NCBI GenBank assembly: GCA_014896635.1
Contig: JADBKA010000203.1
Location: forward strand, 1-8,532
Source of the DNA: Ktedonobacteraceae bacterium
GTDB lineage: Bacteria > Chloroflexota > Ktedonobacteria > Ktedonobacterales > Ktedonobacteraceae
Length of the DNA stretch: 8,532 nucleotides
Reading direction: 5' to 3'
Positions 1-7,013 of this stretch are shown here, piece after piece; position 1 is the stretch's first letter, and each line of letters opens with the position of its first letter. A program made the translations under genes and the position numbers. The notes under the pieces are model-generated. The model saw only the letters and a list, made by a program, of their open reading frames with translations, did not search any database and was not told the DNA's origin.

Positions 1-1344
1 CAGTTGTACCGGGACGCACAGCCGCTGCTAAACACTTACCGGCAGGCGCTGCTTGAGAAACAATCGCCGGCAGCGCAGCATCTCACCTTATCTGGCGACG
101 AGGTGGCGCTGCTACTCCGTTCGGATGGAAGTGTCCTGGATACACGCGGCCCTTTGACCGACGGCTTTATTCAACAACTGCGGGCCAGGGTAGGGAGCGG
201 GCAGGCGGTTTTCAACCTGACGGACCCGCCGGTGGCGCAAGATCGCACACATAACTGGGGCTGGTGGGCGAAAAGCAATGATTATCGTATCCTGGTGATT
301 CCTGTCATGGAGAACGATACGCGCCTTGCCATTCTCATGATTGGTCTGCCGCGCCAGGGTCATGGGCAGGGGGCCGCATACTGGCTGCCGCATGGCCTGC
401 TGCTGCTGCTTGTTGCGCTGGCTGGTGGCTACTGGCTGGCTGGCAGAGCACTGCGCCCGGTGAAGCTGATCACGCAAATGGCGAACGAGATCAATGCGAG
501 CGACCTGCGGCGCCGTTTGAATTTGAAGCGCCGCGACGAGTTCGGCGCGCTGGCGGCAACATTTGACCAGATGCTTGCTCGTCTGGAAGCTGCCTTCAAG
601 CGACAGACGCAGTTCACAGCGGATGCCAGCCACGAGTTGCGTACGCCGCTCACCATTATCGGTCTGGAGATCGACCGCGCCCTGACGCAGTTGCAGGCAC
701 CTGAAGAATATCGGAGCGTGCTGGAGCAACTGCGGGCCGAAATTGAGCACATGAGCTATATTGTCAATAACCTGTTGACGCTGGCCCGCGCGGATACCGG
801 CCAGATCGTGATTCAGCAGCAAGAGGTCGATCTAGGCGATCTTGCGCTGGAGTGTGTTGAGCGTCTGTTACCACTGGCGCGGCAGAGTCAGATCACTCTC
901 TCGACCGGGCATCTGCCGGAGCTGCTTGTCCTCGGCGATTCCCAATACTTGAAGCGGGCAGTGATGAATCTGGTCGAAAACGCCATCAAATATACTGCCG
1001 GTGTCGGGCAGCGCGTGCATGTCGAGCTGGCCTGTGCGCAGAAGAGATGGGGCGTGATCCGTGTGCAGGATGACGGACCGGGCATCGCCGAAGAGCACCT
1101 GCCCTACCTCTTCGAGCGTTTTTATCGTGTGGACAAGGCGCGCACGCACAGCGCGAAAGAAGCGACGAAAGCGGGGAAGAGCCAGGAGCAGCCGGGCGGC
1201 ACCGGGCTTGGCCTTGCCATCGTGCAATGGATCGTCCAGGCGCACGGCGGGGAGGTGCGCGTCGAGAGCAAGATCGGCGCCGGCTCTCTCTTTGAGGTGC
1301 GGCTTCCCCTGCTTAAACAGCAGACATGCCCGGCTGATGCGTGA
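1..1344 (+). CDS. Sensor histidine kinase, 5'-truncated by window edge
   Basis: This is the membrane sensor kinase of a two-component system: it autophosphorylates on His and passes the phosphate to a response regulator, which is not in this window. The frame is open from base 1, and the first TTG (base 4) has no visible ribosome site, so the true start and the expected first membrane helix probably lie upstream. Numbering from that TTG, residues 1-125 look like an extracytoplasmic sensor region that I cannot assign. Residues 127-147 are a transmembrane helix and about 148-200 a HAMP linker. The HisKA H-box ASHELRTPL has phospho-acceptor His210. The HATPase domain shows the N-box (Asn326), G1 DDGPGIA (357-362), F-box LFERFYRVDKAR (369-380) and G2 GGTGLGLAIV (398-407). 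About ten extra charged residues lie between the F and G2 boxes. The signal sensed is unknown. It is on the same strand as the jet genes, but the 255-base gap with its own promoter suggests a separate unit. Confidence 0.93.
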   Translation, partial: QLYRDAQPLLNTYRQALLEKQSPAAQHLTLSGDEVALLLRSDGSVLDTRGPLTDGFIQQLRARVGSGQAVFNLTDPPVAQDRTHNWGWWAKSNDYRILVIPVMENDTRLAILMIGLPRQGHGQGAAYWLPHGLLLLLVALAGGYWLAGRALRPVKLITQMANEINASDLRRRLNLKRRDEFGALAATFDQMLARLEAAFKRQTQFTADASHELRTPLTIIGLEIDRALTQLQAPEEYRSVLEQLRAEIEHMSYIVNNLLTLARADTGQIVIQQQEVDLGDLALECVERLLPLARQSQITLSTGHLPELLVLGDSQYLKRAVMNLVENAIKYTAGVGQRVHVELACAQKRWGVIRVQDDGPGIAEEHLPYLFERFYRVDKARTHSAKEATKAGKSQEQPGGTGLGLAIVQWIVQAHGGEVRVESKIGAGSLFEVRLPLLKQQTCPADA

Positions 1345-1599
1345 GTATCATGTTGTTCATGCCCGTTTTTATAAGTGTCAGGAAGAACTTCTCAGTAGCG
1401 CCTGTGATAGGCCGGTTTGGGAGAGAAAAATCGTCGGCATGATACTGTTCATTGTGTTAGAATGAATCATCAGTATCTCTTTAAGAGGATTCTTTAGCGT
1501 ATCTGGTGAAGAAGATCCTTCTCTGATCTGTCTATGCAAGGAACGGAAACACCTTGTCTCTGCTAAAAGCAAAAAGTGTAGCGACAAAAGGAATAACGT
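1345..1599. other. 255-base intergenic region upstream of jetA
   Basis: No convincing gene is present. Besides the candidate promoter, the region holds an odd palindrome CTCTTTAAGAG (1477-1487) just downstream of the predicted transcription start, where a repressor operator could sit. Within the predicted leader there are short stems, AGAAG/CTTCT around 1510-1525 and CAAGG/CCTTG (1537-1541 with 1552-1556), neither strong. I see no rho-independent terminator after the histidine kinase: the only nearby stem (GCCT/AGGC, 1400-1412) is 4 bp with no T-run. The jetA ribosome binding site AAGGA is at 1588-1592, seven bases before the ATG. Confidence 0.5.
1434..1463 (+). promoter_or_regulatory. Candidate promoter of the jetABCD operon
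   Basis: The -10 candidate TAGAAT (1458-1463) is preceded by TGT, giving an extended -10 TGTTAGAAT (1455-1463). A weak -35 candidate TCGGCA (1434-1439, four of six matches to TTGACA) lies 18 bases upstream of the -10. The region is distinctly AT-rich compared with the flanking genes. It would start transcription near 1470 and give jetA a leader of about 130 nt. This is a match to the housekeeping sigma consensus by eye only. Confidence 0.42.
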
Positions 1600-3081
1600 A
1601 TGCCATTCAGGCTGAATGAGGAGCAATTAGAACGGGACCTTCAGCAGTCGCCTAGCATCAGACTTTTGAAAGCTGATAATGCAGCACTCATCATTGGCTT
1701 TCTTCATCAGCAATTCAAATATACACAGCGCACCTCGATTCCATTGACCGAGGTGACTGAGCAGCTTGAGGGGTATCTGGGATTTCTGAATGAACGTGCG
1801 CCTGGACGTTATCCGCGTAGCGCTCAGGCATATCTCAACGAATGGACCGACGATCAGCATTGCTTTGTTCGTATTATCCCTTATGGGAGCAGTGATGGAG
1901 CGATGGTTGAATTGACTGCCGCTGCCGAACGCGCGATAGGCTGGCTGGAAGATATGCAACAGGTAAGGCATTTTGTCGGTACCGAGTCGCGCTTCTTCCT
2001 GATCATTCAGTTGATCCGTGACATTATTGAGAATAGCACAACTGATCCCTATAAGCGTCTGGAGCAGCTAGAACGGCAGCGAGCCGAACTGGATCGGCAG
2101 ATAGAAAAGATTTATGAAACGGAGACGGTAGACCATCTTCTCACCCCGTTGCAACTGCGCGAACGTTTCATGGATGCGTCAAATCTCGCGCGCCAGCTCC
2201 TGCGCGATTTTCGTCTTGTTGAAGAGAAATTTCGTGATATCGCACGCCATCTTCAACAGGAACAGTTGCGACCCGGCGTGCGGAAGGGCGAACTGGTTGA
2301 GTTTGTACTCGATGCCGATGCAGATCTGAAGGCTTCAGACCAGGGGCGCAGTTTCTACACTTTCTGGGAGTTTTTACGCTCTCCCTCGCAAAGCGATGAA
2401 CTTAAATACCTGCTTGAACAACTGACCGCGCTGGCTGCCCTGCGCACTGCCCTGGATGAGGACAATCTGCTTCTTCGCCTGCCTGGCTACCTGGTGGAAG
2501 CAGGCGAGAAAGTCGTCCAGTCGAACGGACGGCTGGCCGAACAACTCCGCCGACTTCTCGATGAGCACGCGCGGGCCGAAAACCAGCGCGTGCAGGAGCT
2601 GATTCGGGAGATCAAGCACGAAGCTTACCATCTGAGCCGTTCTTTGCCGGGGAATACCATACTTGCGGAGCTGGAGGGTCCCCCTGATGTAGAACTGAGC
2701 ATGGAGCGTGGCCTCTGGGAGCCGTCCCGCTCTCAAACGTTTTCTGAAGAGCCTGAACAGGTGAGAGAAGAAAACCTGCGCGATGTGGACCTCTCCGGCC
2801 TCTATACGCAGTTCTCAGTTGACGAAACACAGTTGCAGCGGCAGATCGAAACGTTGCTGGAACATAAGCCGCGTGTGAGCTTATCCGAGGTGCTGGCCTG
2901 CTATCCGGTCAGGCAGGGACTGGCGGAGATATTGACCTACTGCGTGCTGGCAGCCAGGGACGAACGTCATAGCATCAATGCAGAGGCAAGCGAGGAGATT
3001 ACCTACGAAGGAGAGTCTGGACAGCGCAAAGTGTTGATCGTCCCCCAGATCTTCTACCGGAGGAGTCCCCATGCGCAGTAG
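1600..3081 (+). CDS. jetA: Wadjet protein JetA (DUF3375, MukF-like kleisin)
   Basis: JetA is the kleisin subunit of the Wadjet SMC complex: it bridges the two JetC heads and binds JetB, closing the ring that extrudes DNA loops. At 493 residues it is near the usual DUF3375 length. Family hallmarks are visible: a winged-helix-like N-terminus with ADNAALIIGFLHQQF (25-39), the tract YPRSAQAYLNEW (71-82), the highly characteristic FVGTESRFF (125-133) followed by a TDP-containing helix and a coiled coil (about 150-172), RERF (187-190), and QGRSFYTFWEFLRS (248-261). Residues 300-345 are helical and charged; the C-terminus from about 385 looks like the second winged-helix end. The ATG is supported by AAGGA seven bases upstream, and no better start is present. 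It is the first gene of the operon, and its last 11 bases overlap jetB. The 5' part is AT-richer than the flanking genes. The family call is from recognised sequence pattern. Confidence 0.95.
   Translation: MPFRLNEEQLERDLQQSPSIRLLKADNAALIIGFLHQQFKYTQRTSIPLTEVTEQLEGYLGFLNERAPGRYPRSAQAYLNEWTDDQHCFVRIIPYGSSDGAMVELTAAAERAIGWLEDMQQVRHFVGTESRFFLIIQLIRDIIENSTTDPYKRLEQLERQRAELDRQIEKIYETETVDHLLTPLQLRERFMDASNLARQLLRDFRLVEEKFRDIARHLQQEQLRPGVRKGELVEFVLDADADLKASDQGRSFYTFWEFLRSPSQSDELKYLLEQLTALAALRTALDEDNLLLRLPGYLVEAGEKVVQSNGRLAEQLRRLLDEHARAENQRVQELIREIKHEAYHLSRSLPGNTILAELEGPPDVELSMERGLWEPSRSQTFSEEPEQVREENLRDVDLSGLYTQFSVDETQLQRQIETLLEHKPRVSLSEVLACYPVRQGLAEILTYCVLAARDERHSINAEASEEITYEGESGQRKVLIVPQIFYRRSPHAQ
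1604..1618. repeat. Inverted repeat over the jetA initiation region
   Basis: CATTCAG and CTGAATG form a 15-base odd palindrome centred on G1611, beginning at the fifth base of jetA. As RNA it would be a 6-bp stem with a GGC loop inside the ribosome footprint; as DNA it could be a protein site. A palindrome this size is expected about once by chance in a window of this length, so only its position makes it notable. Confidence 0.35.
2472..2509. repeat. Bulged inverted repeat inside jetA
   Basis: TCGCCTGC (2475-2482) pairs perfectly with GCAGGCGA (2500-2507) across a 17-base loop. If one T is bulged, pairing extends outward to about 11 bp (TTCT-CGCCTGC with GCAGGCGAGAA). It lies within JetA coding sequence near residues 291-303. 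Alone it is unremarkable; it is listed because the operon has several stronger ones. Confidence 0.4.
3059..3065 (+). promoter_or_regulatory. Ribosome binding site of jetB within jetA
   Basis: GGAGGAG, a near-perfect Shine-Dalgarno, sits five bases before ATG 3071 and inside the jetA 3' end. It decides the jetB start: the alternative in-frame ATG at 3083 would be 17 bases away. Confidence 0.8.
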
Positions 3082-3655
3082 TATGGTTGAGCCTTTTGCT
3101 CCGGTCATCATCAAGTTATTGCAGGGGCCGCTGTATAGTGACGATAACTCCTGGAACCTGCTGTTGAGTCACATCGAGGCTGTGCGGCGATATTGCGCAC
3201 AGATCGGGCTGGAGTTGCGATTGCATGAAGAAGACGGCTTTGCTTATTTGCGTCAGCCCGCGCTGGAAGATGACGAAGGAAAACCTGTCGAATTGCCGCG
3301 CCTGACGCGCCGTGTTGCGCTCAGCTACCATGTATCGCTGCTCTGCGTCTTTTTACGTGAACAGTTGCTGCTTTTTGAAAGCAGCAACCTGGAGAATACG
3401 GCCTGTATTCTGACCAGGGAGAAGATCTATGATGTGCTTCAGCCATATTTACGAGAGCGCACGAATGAGATGTTAATGAAGCGCCAGGTAGACGAACTTA
3501 TTGAAGCCGTCGTCAGGCTTGGTTTTTTGAAAAAGCGGCTCGACCTGGGTGAGGACTCCTTTGAGATCCGGCGCTTGCTCAAAGCAAAATTCGATGCTGA
3601 AAAGCTCAATGAGTTGAAGGAAAGGTTGAAGATGCATGGTTCAACTGAGCAGTGA
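3071..3655 (+). CDS. jetB: Wadjet protein JetB (DUF4194, MukE-like KITE subunit)
   Basis: JetB is the KITE (tandem winged-helix) subunit that binds the JetA kleisin and contacts DNA in the Wadjet motor. The 194-residue length suits the family. DUF4194 features seen are Trp28 in the N-terminal helix, IGLELRLHEEDGFAYLRQ (45-62), LPRLTRR (75-81), the helix LSYHVSLLCVFLREQLLLFE (84-103), LGFLKK (150-155) and FEIRRLLKAKFDAEKL (164-179), matching the pattern of this family. It overlaps jetA by 11 nt and jetC by 20 nt, which implies coupled translation and coordinated subunit amounts. ATG 3071 is chosen because of the strong GGAGGAG at 3059-3065. The gene carries a perfect 11-bp hairpin at 3364-3388. 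Function is inferred from the family and gene order. Confidence 0.93.
   Translation: MRSSMVEPFAPVIIKLLQGPLYSDDNSWNLLLSHIEAVRRYCAQIGLELRLHEEDGFAYLRQPALEDDEGKPVELPRLTRRVALSYHVSLLCVFLREQLLLFESSNLENTACILTREKIYDVLQPYLRERTNEMLMKRQVDELIEAVVRLGFLKKRLDLGEDSFEIRRLLKAKFDAEKLNELKERLKMHGSTEQ
3364..3388. repeat. Perfect 11-bp hairpin inside jetB
   Basis: GTTGCTGCTTT (3364-3374) and AAAGCAGCAAC (3378-3388) are exact reverse complements separated by TTG. There is no following T-run in the + direction, so it does not look like a rho-independent terminator. It encodes part of the helix REQLLLFESSN of JetB. It is the longest perfect stem I found in the window. Confidence 0.75.
3604..3650 (+). promoter_or_regulatory. 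Possible mRNA stem presenting the jetC start in its loop
   Basis: AGTTGAA (3612-3618) pairs with TTCAACT (3640-3646), and beyond a 4-nt bulge GCTC (3604-3607) pairs with GAGC (3647-3650). The 21-nt apical loop would contain the purine-rich ribosome site GGAAAGG (3619-3625) and the proposed jetC ATG at 3636. It lies at the end of jetB, so ribosomes finishing jetB would unfold it. The pairing is visible; a regulatory role is inference. Confidence 0.35.
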
Positions 3656-6600
3656 AGTATGGGCAGAGGCACATGAGGCCGTCATGGATGGCTTTCGCCT
3701 GCAACTCCTGGAAGTCTACAACTGGGGAACATTTAACAAACGCATCTGGAACATCTCGCCCAGTGGGGGAAGTGCGTTGCTGACCGGCGCGAACGGCTCT
3801 GGCAAATCAACGCTGGCAGATGCACTGCTGACGCTGCTGGTTCCTTTCCGCAAACGCACTTATAACCTGGCTTCTGGCCCGGAGAAACAGCATGAGCGTG
3901 ATGAGCGCTCTTACATCCGGGGTGCCTGGGGCAAGCAGAAAGACCTGGAAAGCAATCGCTCAAAAGACCAGTATCTGCGTTCCAACGATACCCACTCTGT
4001 CCTGCTGGCCGTCTTCGCCAATAGCCAGCTCAACCAGTTTGTCACGCTGGCTCAGGTACTCTGGCTGGAAGAAAACACAGTGCATAAAATTTTCTGTATC
4101 GCGCAGCGCCCGCTCAACATCGATACCCACTTCCGTCTGCAAGGCTCTCCTAAGGAACTGCGAAAGCACTTGAAAGCGCAAGATATCGAGGTCTATGATC
4201 AATTCGCCAGGTATAGCCAGCGCTTCCGCCAGTTGCTCTTCCTGCGCTCCGAAAAAGCCCTTGATCTGTTCAACCAGATTGTCTCGATTAAGGAAATTGG
4301 CAGCCTGAATGCTTTTGTGCGTGAGCACATGCTGGAGAAAATGGATACCCAGAAACGCATCGGGCTGTTGCGCGATAATTTCGATAATCTCACCCGTGCT
4401 CATGATGCTATCCAGCTTGCCAACCGCCAGATAGAGATCCTGACCCCGCTGATGGAGAACGCGAAAAAATATCATGAACAGGGCGAGCGTATCACAGAGG
4501 CCGAACGCTGCGCGAATCTCTTACCCTTCTACATCGCTCGCTGCAAGCTCGCTCTGCTCACTCAGGCGATCACTACTGCCGAGAAGCAACTCGGACGGGT
4601 GGAAGAGCGTCAGCTCTCCCTGGATCAAACACTGGGTCAACTCGATCAGCAGATCATTGATCTACAACTGGCGATCAGACAGGATACCATCGGCCAGCGT
4701 ATTGAGAGTCTGAAGCTGGCAATAGGGAAGCTTGAAGAGAGCAAGAAAGAACGAGAGCGAGAGGCTAGAAAATATGAACGTCTTGCCAGGCAGCTTGCTC
4801 TGCCAGTTCCTGAGCAGGAGCATGAGTTCTACTCTAGCAGGCAGCAGGCTGTCATGCTTCAGCAGCAGATCAACAGTAGCCTGCAAGAACTACAGAGTAA
4901 GCGTGATCAGTACCTGCACGAAAAGAGCAAGCTGGAAGAGTCCTGTATGCAGCTAGAAGCAGAACTGGCTTCGCTCAGGGTGCGCACCAGCCAGATTCCC
5001 GCCGGCGATATCGCTATCCGTCGGCACATGGCAGAAGCTCTGGGCCTGCCCGAAGCATCTCTGCCATTTGTAGGTGAGCTGCTGCGTGTACGTGAGAGCG
5101 AACAGCAGTGGGAACCGGCTATAGAGCGGCTATTGCACAACTTTGGCCGGCAACTGCTGGTTGCGGAAGAGTATTATCAGCAGGTCAGCCGCTACGTGGA
5201 TCGTACACACCTGGGAGGACGCCTGGTCTACAATCGTGCCAACACTGCTCGCTCGCCTCGTTATGTTGATCGTCTGGAACCCGATGCCCTCTACTACAAG
5301 CTGGAAGTCAAGCCAGACTCGCCTTTTACACGCTGGCTGGAATCAGAATTGATCGATGGCTACAACTATCGCTGCTGCGAATCCCTGGAGGAATTTCAGC
5401 GGACGCATCGCGCGCTGACGCGCAACGGGCAGATCAAACAGGGCCAGGTACGCCATGAGAAAGATGACCGGTCTCCCCTGGGAGACCGCCGGCGCTACGT
5501 ACTGGGTTGGAATAACAAGGAAAAGATCGAGGCCATTGCTCAGGACCTCGCTCGCATGCAGACGAATGAGAGGCGCCTCTCTCATCTCATTGAGCAGGTC
5601 GAGTCGCGCCAGAAAGAGGCACGCGACAGGCTGCACGATCTCGAACGTCTGCTGGACATTGAACACTTCGCAGCCATCGACTGGCGCTCGCTGGCCGGCC
5701 AGATCCAGGAGATGCGCAGGCAACTCCATGAACTGGAGTCCAGTAGTTCGCATCTCGGTACATTGAAGCGCCAGCTTAGCCAGGCAGAAGAAGATCAGAG
5801 ACGGTATCAGCGCGAAAGAGACCGGGCTTTGCAAGAAAGCGGCGCTCTGAAAGCCCTCGTTGACCGTTATAAAAAGCAAGAGCAGGACTGCCAGCACTAC
5901 CTGGATAGGGTAGTATTGGTGCAGGAAGAGACAACGCTGGATCGCATTCAGCAAGAGCTACAAGATTTGCAGAAGCGTGAAAAAGGACCGGGCCTCTCCC
6001 TGGAAACACTGGATGATGTACGTGAGCGACTGCGACAACTCTATACCAACCGTGCCACTTCTCTGCGCACACAACAGAACGTACTCAGCCAGCAGATCGT
6101 CAATGTCATGCGTGATTTCCTCGCCACCAGCCCCGCCCTGGCGCAGGAAATGGACGCTTCGCTGGAAGCACTGGAGGAGTATCAGCGAGCTTATGAACGT
6201 ATCCACCACGAAGATCTGCCGCGCCATCACCGGCGCTTCAAAGATCTCCTCAATGAAAAAGTAATCACTGATATCACCAGCTTCCAGTTTACGCTCACAC
6301 AGCAGGAAACGACGATCCGTGAGCATATCAAGCACCTGAATGTTTCGCTCAGCGCTATCGGCTATACCGATACGACCTATATTCAGCTTGTGTGTGAGCG
6401 TACACACGATCAACAGGTCCACGAGTTTATTCAGCAGTTGCGTGCCTGTATACCTGACGTCGGGCAGGAGAAAACCCCTGGAGCCAGCGAACTCAGCTTC
6501 CAACGTATCAGTGCGTTGCTTAAACAGTTCGAGGAAAATCCCAACTGGGCGCAAAAAGTGACCAATGTGTGCAACTGGCTGGATTTCTCAGCAGCAGAAA

Positions 6601-7013
6601 TCTACCGCGAGACGGGCGAGCAGAAAAATTACTATTCGGACTCTTCGGGAAAATCGGGCGGGCAGAAAGCCAAGCTCGCCTACACCATTCTGGCCTCTGC
6701 TATCGCCTACCAGTATGGCCTGATCCAAGAAGAACAGTATGAGCGGACTTTTCGCTTTATTGTGGTGGATGAGGCATTCAGCAAGTCCGACGAGCGGAAC
6801 GCACGCTACGCGATGGAACTGTTCCGCCAGCTTGATCTACAAGTGCTGATCATTACTCCGCTCGATAAAATTCAAATTGTCGAACCTTATATTGCCGCCT
6901 GTCACTTCGTCACCAATACTGAAGAGGAGAACGACTCCAGAGTCTATAATCTCACCTATCCTGAGTATCTGGAGCATAAGCGGCGCTGGCAGACACAGAG
7001 GAGCGCGGTGTGA
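3636..7013 (+). CDS. jetC: Wadjet protein JetC (MukB-like SMC ATPase)
   Basis: JetC is the ATP-driven motor of Wadjet, a dimeric SMC protein. The 1125 residues show the SMC order. The N-terminal head half has LEVYNWGTF (25-33) and Walker A GANGSGKST (51-59, Lys57). The first coiled coil spans about 290-450. The hinge-like domain spans about 455-630 and ends near VLGWNNKEK. The second coil spans about 632-860. The C-terminal head half has ABC signature SGKSGGQK (1004-1011), Walker B FIVVDEAF (1041-1048, Asp1045 and Glu1046) and D-loop SKSDERN. All ATPase motifs are intact. ATG 3636 overlaps jetB by 20 nt with GGAAAGG ten bases upstream. ATG 3684 (Met17, GAGG five bases upstream) is a real alternative, because family similarity begins about there (MDGFRLQLLEVYNWGTF). 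The gene overlaps jetD by 4 nt (GTGA). Rad50/SbcC is excluded by the DUF3375, DUF4194 and DUF2220 neighbours. Confidence 0.96.
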   Translation: MVQLSSEVWAEAHEAVMDGFRLQLLEVYNWGTFNKRIWNISPSGGSALLTGANGSGKSTLADALLTLLVPFRKRTYNLASGPEKQHERDERSYIRGAWGKQKDLESNRSKDQYLRSNDTHSVLLAVFANSQLNQFVTLAQVLWLEENTVHKIFCIAQRPLNIDTHFRLQGSPKELRKHLKAQDIEVYDQFARYSQRFRQLLFLRSEKALDLFNQIVSIKEIGSLNAFVREHMLEKMDTQKRIGLLRDNFDNLTRAHDAIQLANRQIEILTPLMENAKKYHEQGERITEAERCANLLPFYIARCKLALLTQAITTAEKQLGRVEERQLSLDQTLGQLDQQIIDLQLAIRQDTIGQRIESLKLAIGKLEESKKEREREARKYERLARQLALPVPEQEHEFYSSRQQAVMLQQQINSSLQELQSKRDQYLHEKSKLEESCMQLEAELASLRVRTSQIPAGDIAIRRHMAEALGLPEASLPFVGELLRVRESEQQWEPAIERLLHNFGRQLLVAEEYYQQVSRYVDRTHLGGRLVYNRANTARSPRYVDRLEPDALYYKLEVKPDSPFTRWLESELIDGYNYRCCESLEEFQRTHRALTRNGQIKQGQVRHEKDDRSPLGDRRRYVLGWNNKEKIEAIAQDLARMQTNERRLSHLIEQVESRQKEARDRLHDLERLLDIEHFAAIDWRSLAGQIQEMRRQLHELESSSSHLGTLKRQLSQAEEDQRRYQRERDRALQESGALKALVDRYKKQEQDCQHYLDRVVLVQEETTLDRIQQELQDLQKREKGPGLSLETLDDVRERLRQLYTNRATSLRTQQNVLSQQIVNVMRDFLATSPALAQEMDASLEALEEYQRAYERIHHEDLPRHHRRFKDLLNEKVITDITSFQFTLTQQETTIREHIKHLNVSLSAIGYTDTTYIQLVCERTHDQQVHEFIQQLRACIPDVGQEKTPGASELSFQRISALLKQFEENPNWAQKVTNVCNWLDFSAAEIYRETGEQKNYYSDSSGKSGGQKAKLAYTILASAIAYQYGLIQEEQYERTFRFIVVDEAFSKSDERNARYAMELFRQLDLQVLIITPLDKIQIVEPYIAACHFVTNTEEENDSRVYNLTYPEYLEHKRRWQTQRSAV
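5469..5488. repeat. Perfect 9-bp inverted repeat in the jetC hinge region
   Basis: CGGTCTCCC (5469-5477) and GGGAGACCG (5480-5488) are exact reverse complements separated by CT. They fall in the hinge codons for DDRSPLGDRRR. About 80 bases downstream is a separate 14-base palindrome GAGAGGCGCCTCTC (5568-5581), which is close to the chance expectation on its own. Confidence 0.6.
6997..7003 (+). promoter_or_regulatory. Ribosome binding site of jetD within jetC
   Basis: AGAGGAG lies six bases before GTG 7010 at the end of jetC. With the GTGA start/stop overlap, it supports GTG as the jetD start and coupling to jetC translation. Confidence 0.7.

Noticed and set aside
112..822. 236-codon open frame on the - strand opposite the histidine kinase
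   Set aside because: Its translation has no recognisable domain, it lies wholly opposite a gene with clear kinase motifs, and long antisense frames are common opposite GC-rich genes.
1400..1430. Possible terminator after the histidine kinase (GCCT/AGGC stem)
   Set aside because: Only 4 bp and followed by A-rich rather than T-rich sequence.
1345..1445. 8-bp inverted repeat GTATCATG (1345-1352) / CATGATAC (1438-1445), with a nearby 7-bp pair
   Set aside because: Separated by 85 bases, and an 8-bp match in a region this size is expected by chance about half the time.
1061..1465. 134-codon + frame overlapping the end of the kinase and entering the intergenic region
   Set aside because: Most of it is the Arg/Ser-rich out-of-frame reading of the kinase HATPase region, and there is no ribosome site or family resemblance.
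2325..2339. 15-base palindrome TCTGAAG-G-CTTCAGA in jetA, resembling the one at the jetA start in its AGGCT centre
   Set aside because: The arms differ, 7-bp odd palindromes are expected about once in two windows of this size, and two copies sharing five central bases is weak evidence of a common site.
3960..4475. 171-codon - strand frame opposite the jetC head region
   Set aside because: Antisense shadow of strongly conserved SMC sequence with no independent evidence.
5343..6554. Two long - strand frames (203 and 198 codons) opposite jetC
   Set aside because: They mirror the coiled-coil codons of jetC, lack supported starts and match no family.
3636..7013. Reading jetC as SbcC/Rad50 or as MukB of a chromosome condensin
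   Set aside because: The DUF3375, DUF4194 and DUF2220 partners identify it as Wadjet; no SbcD/Mre11 nuclease is present, and Muk systems lack JetD.
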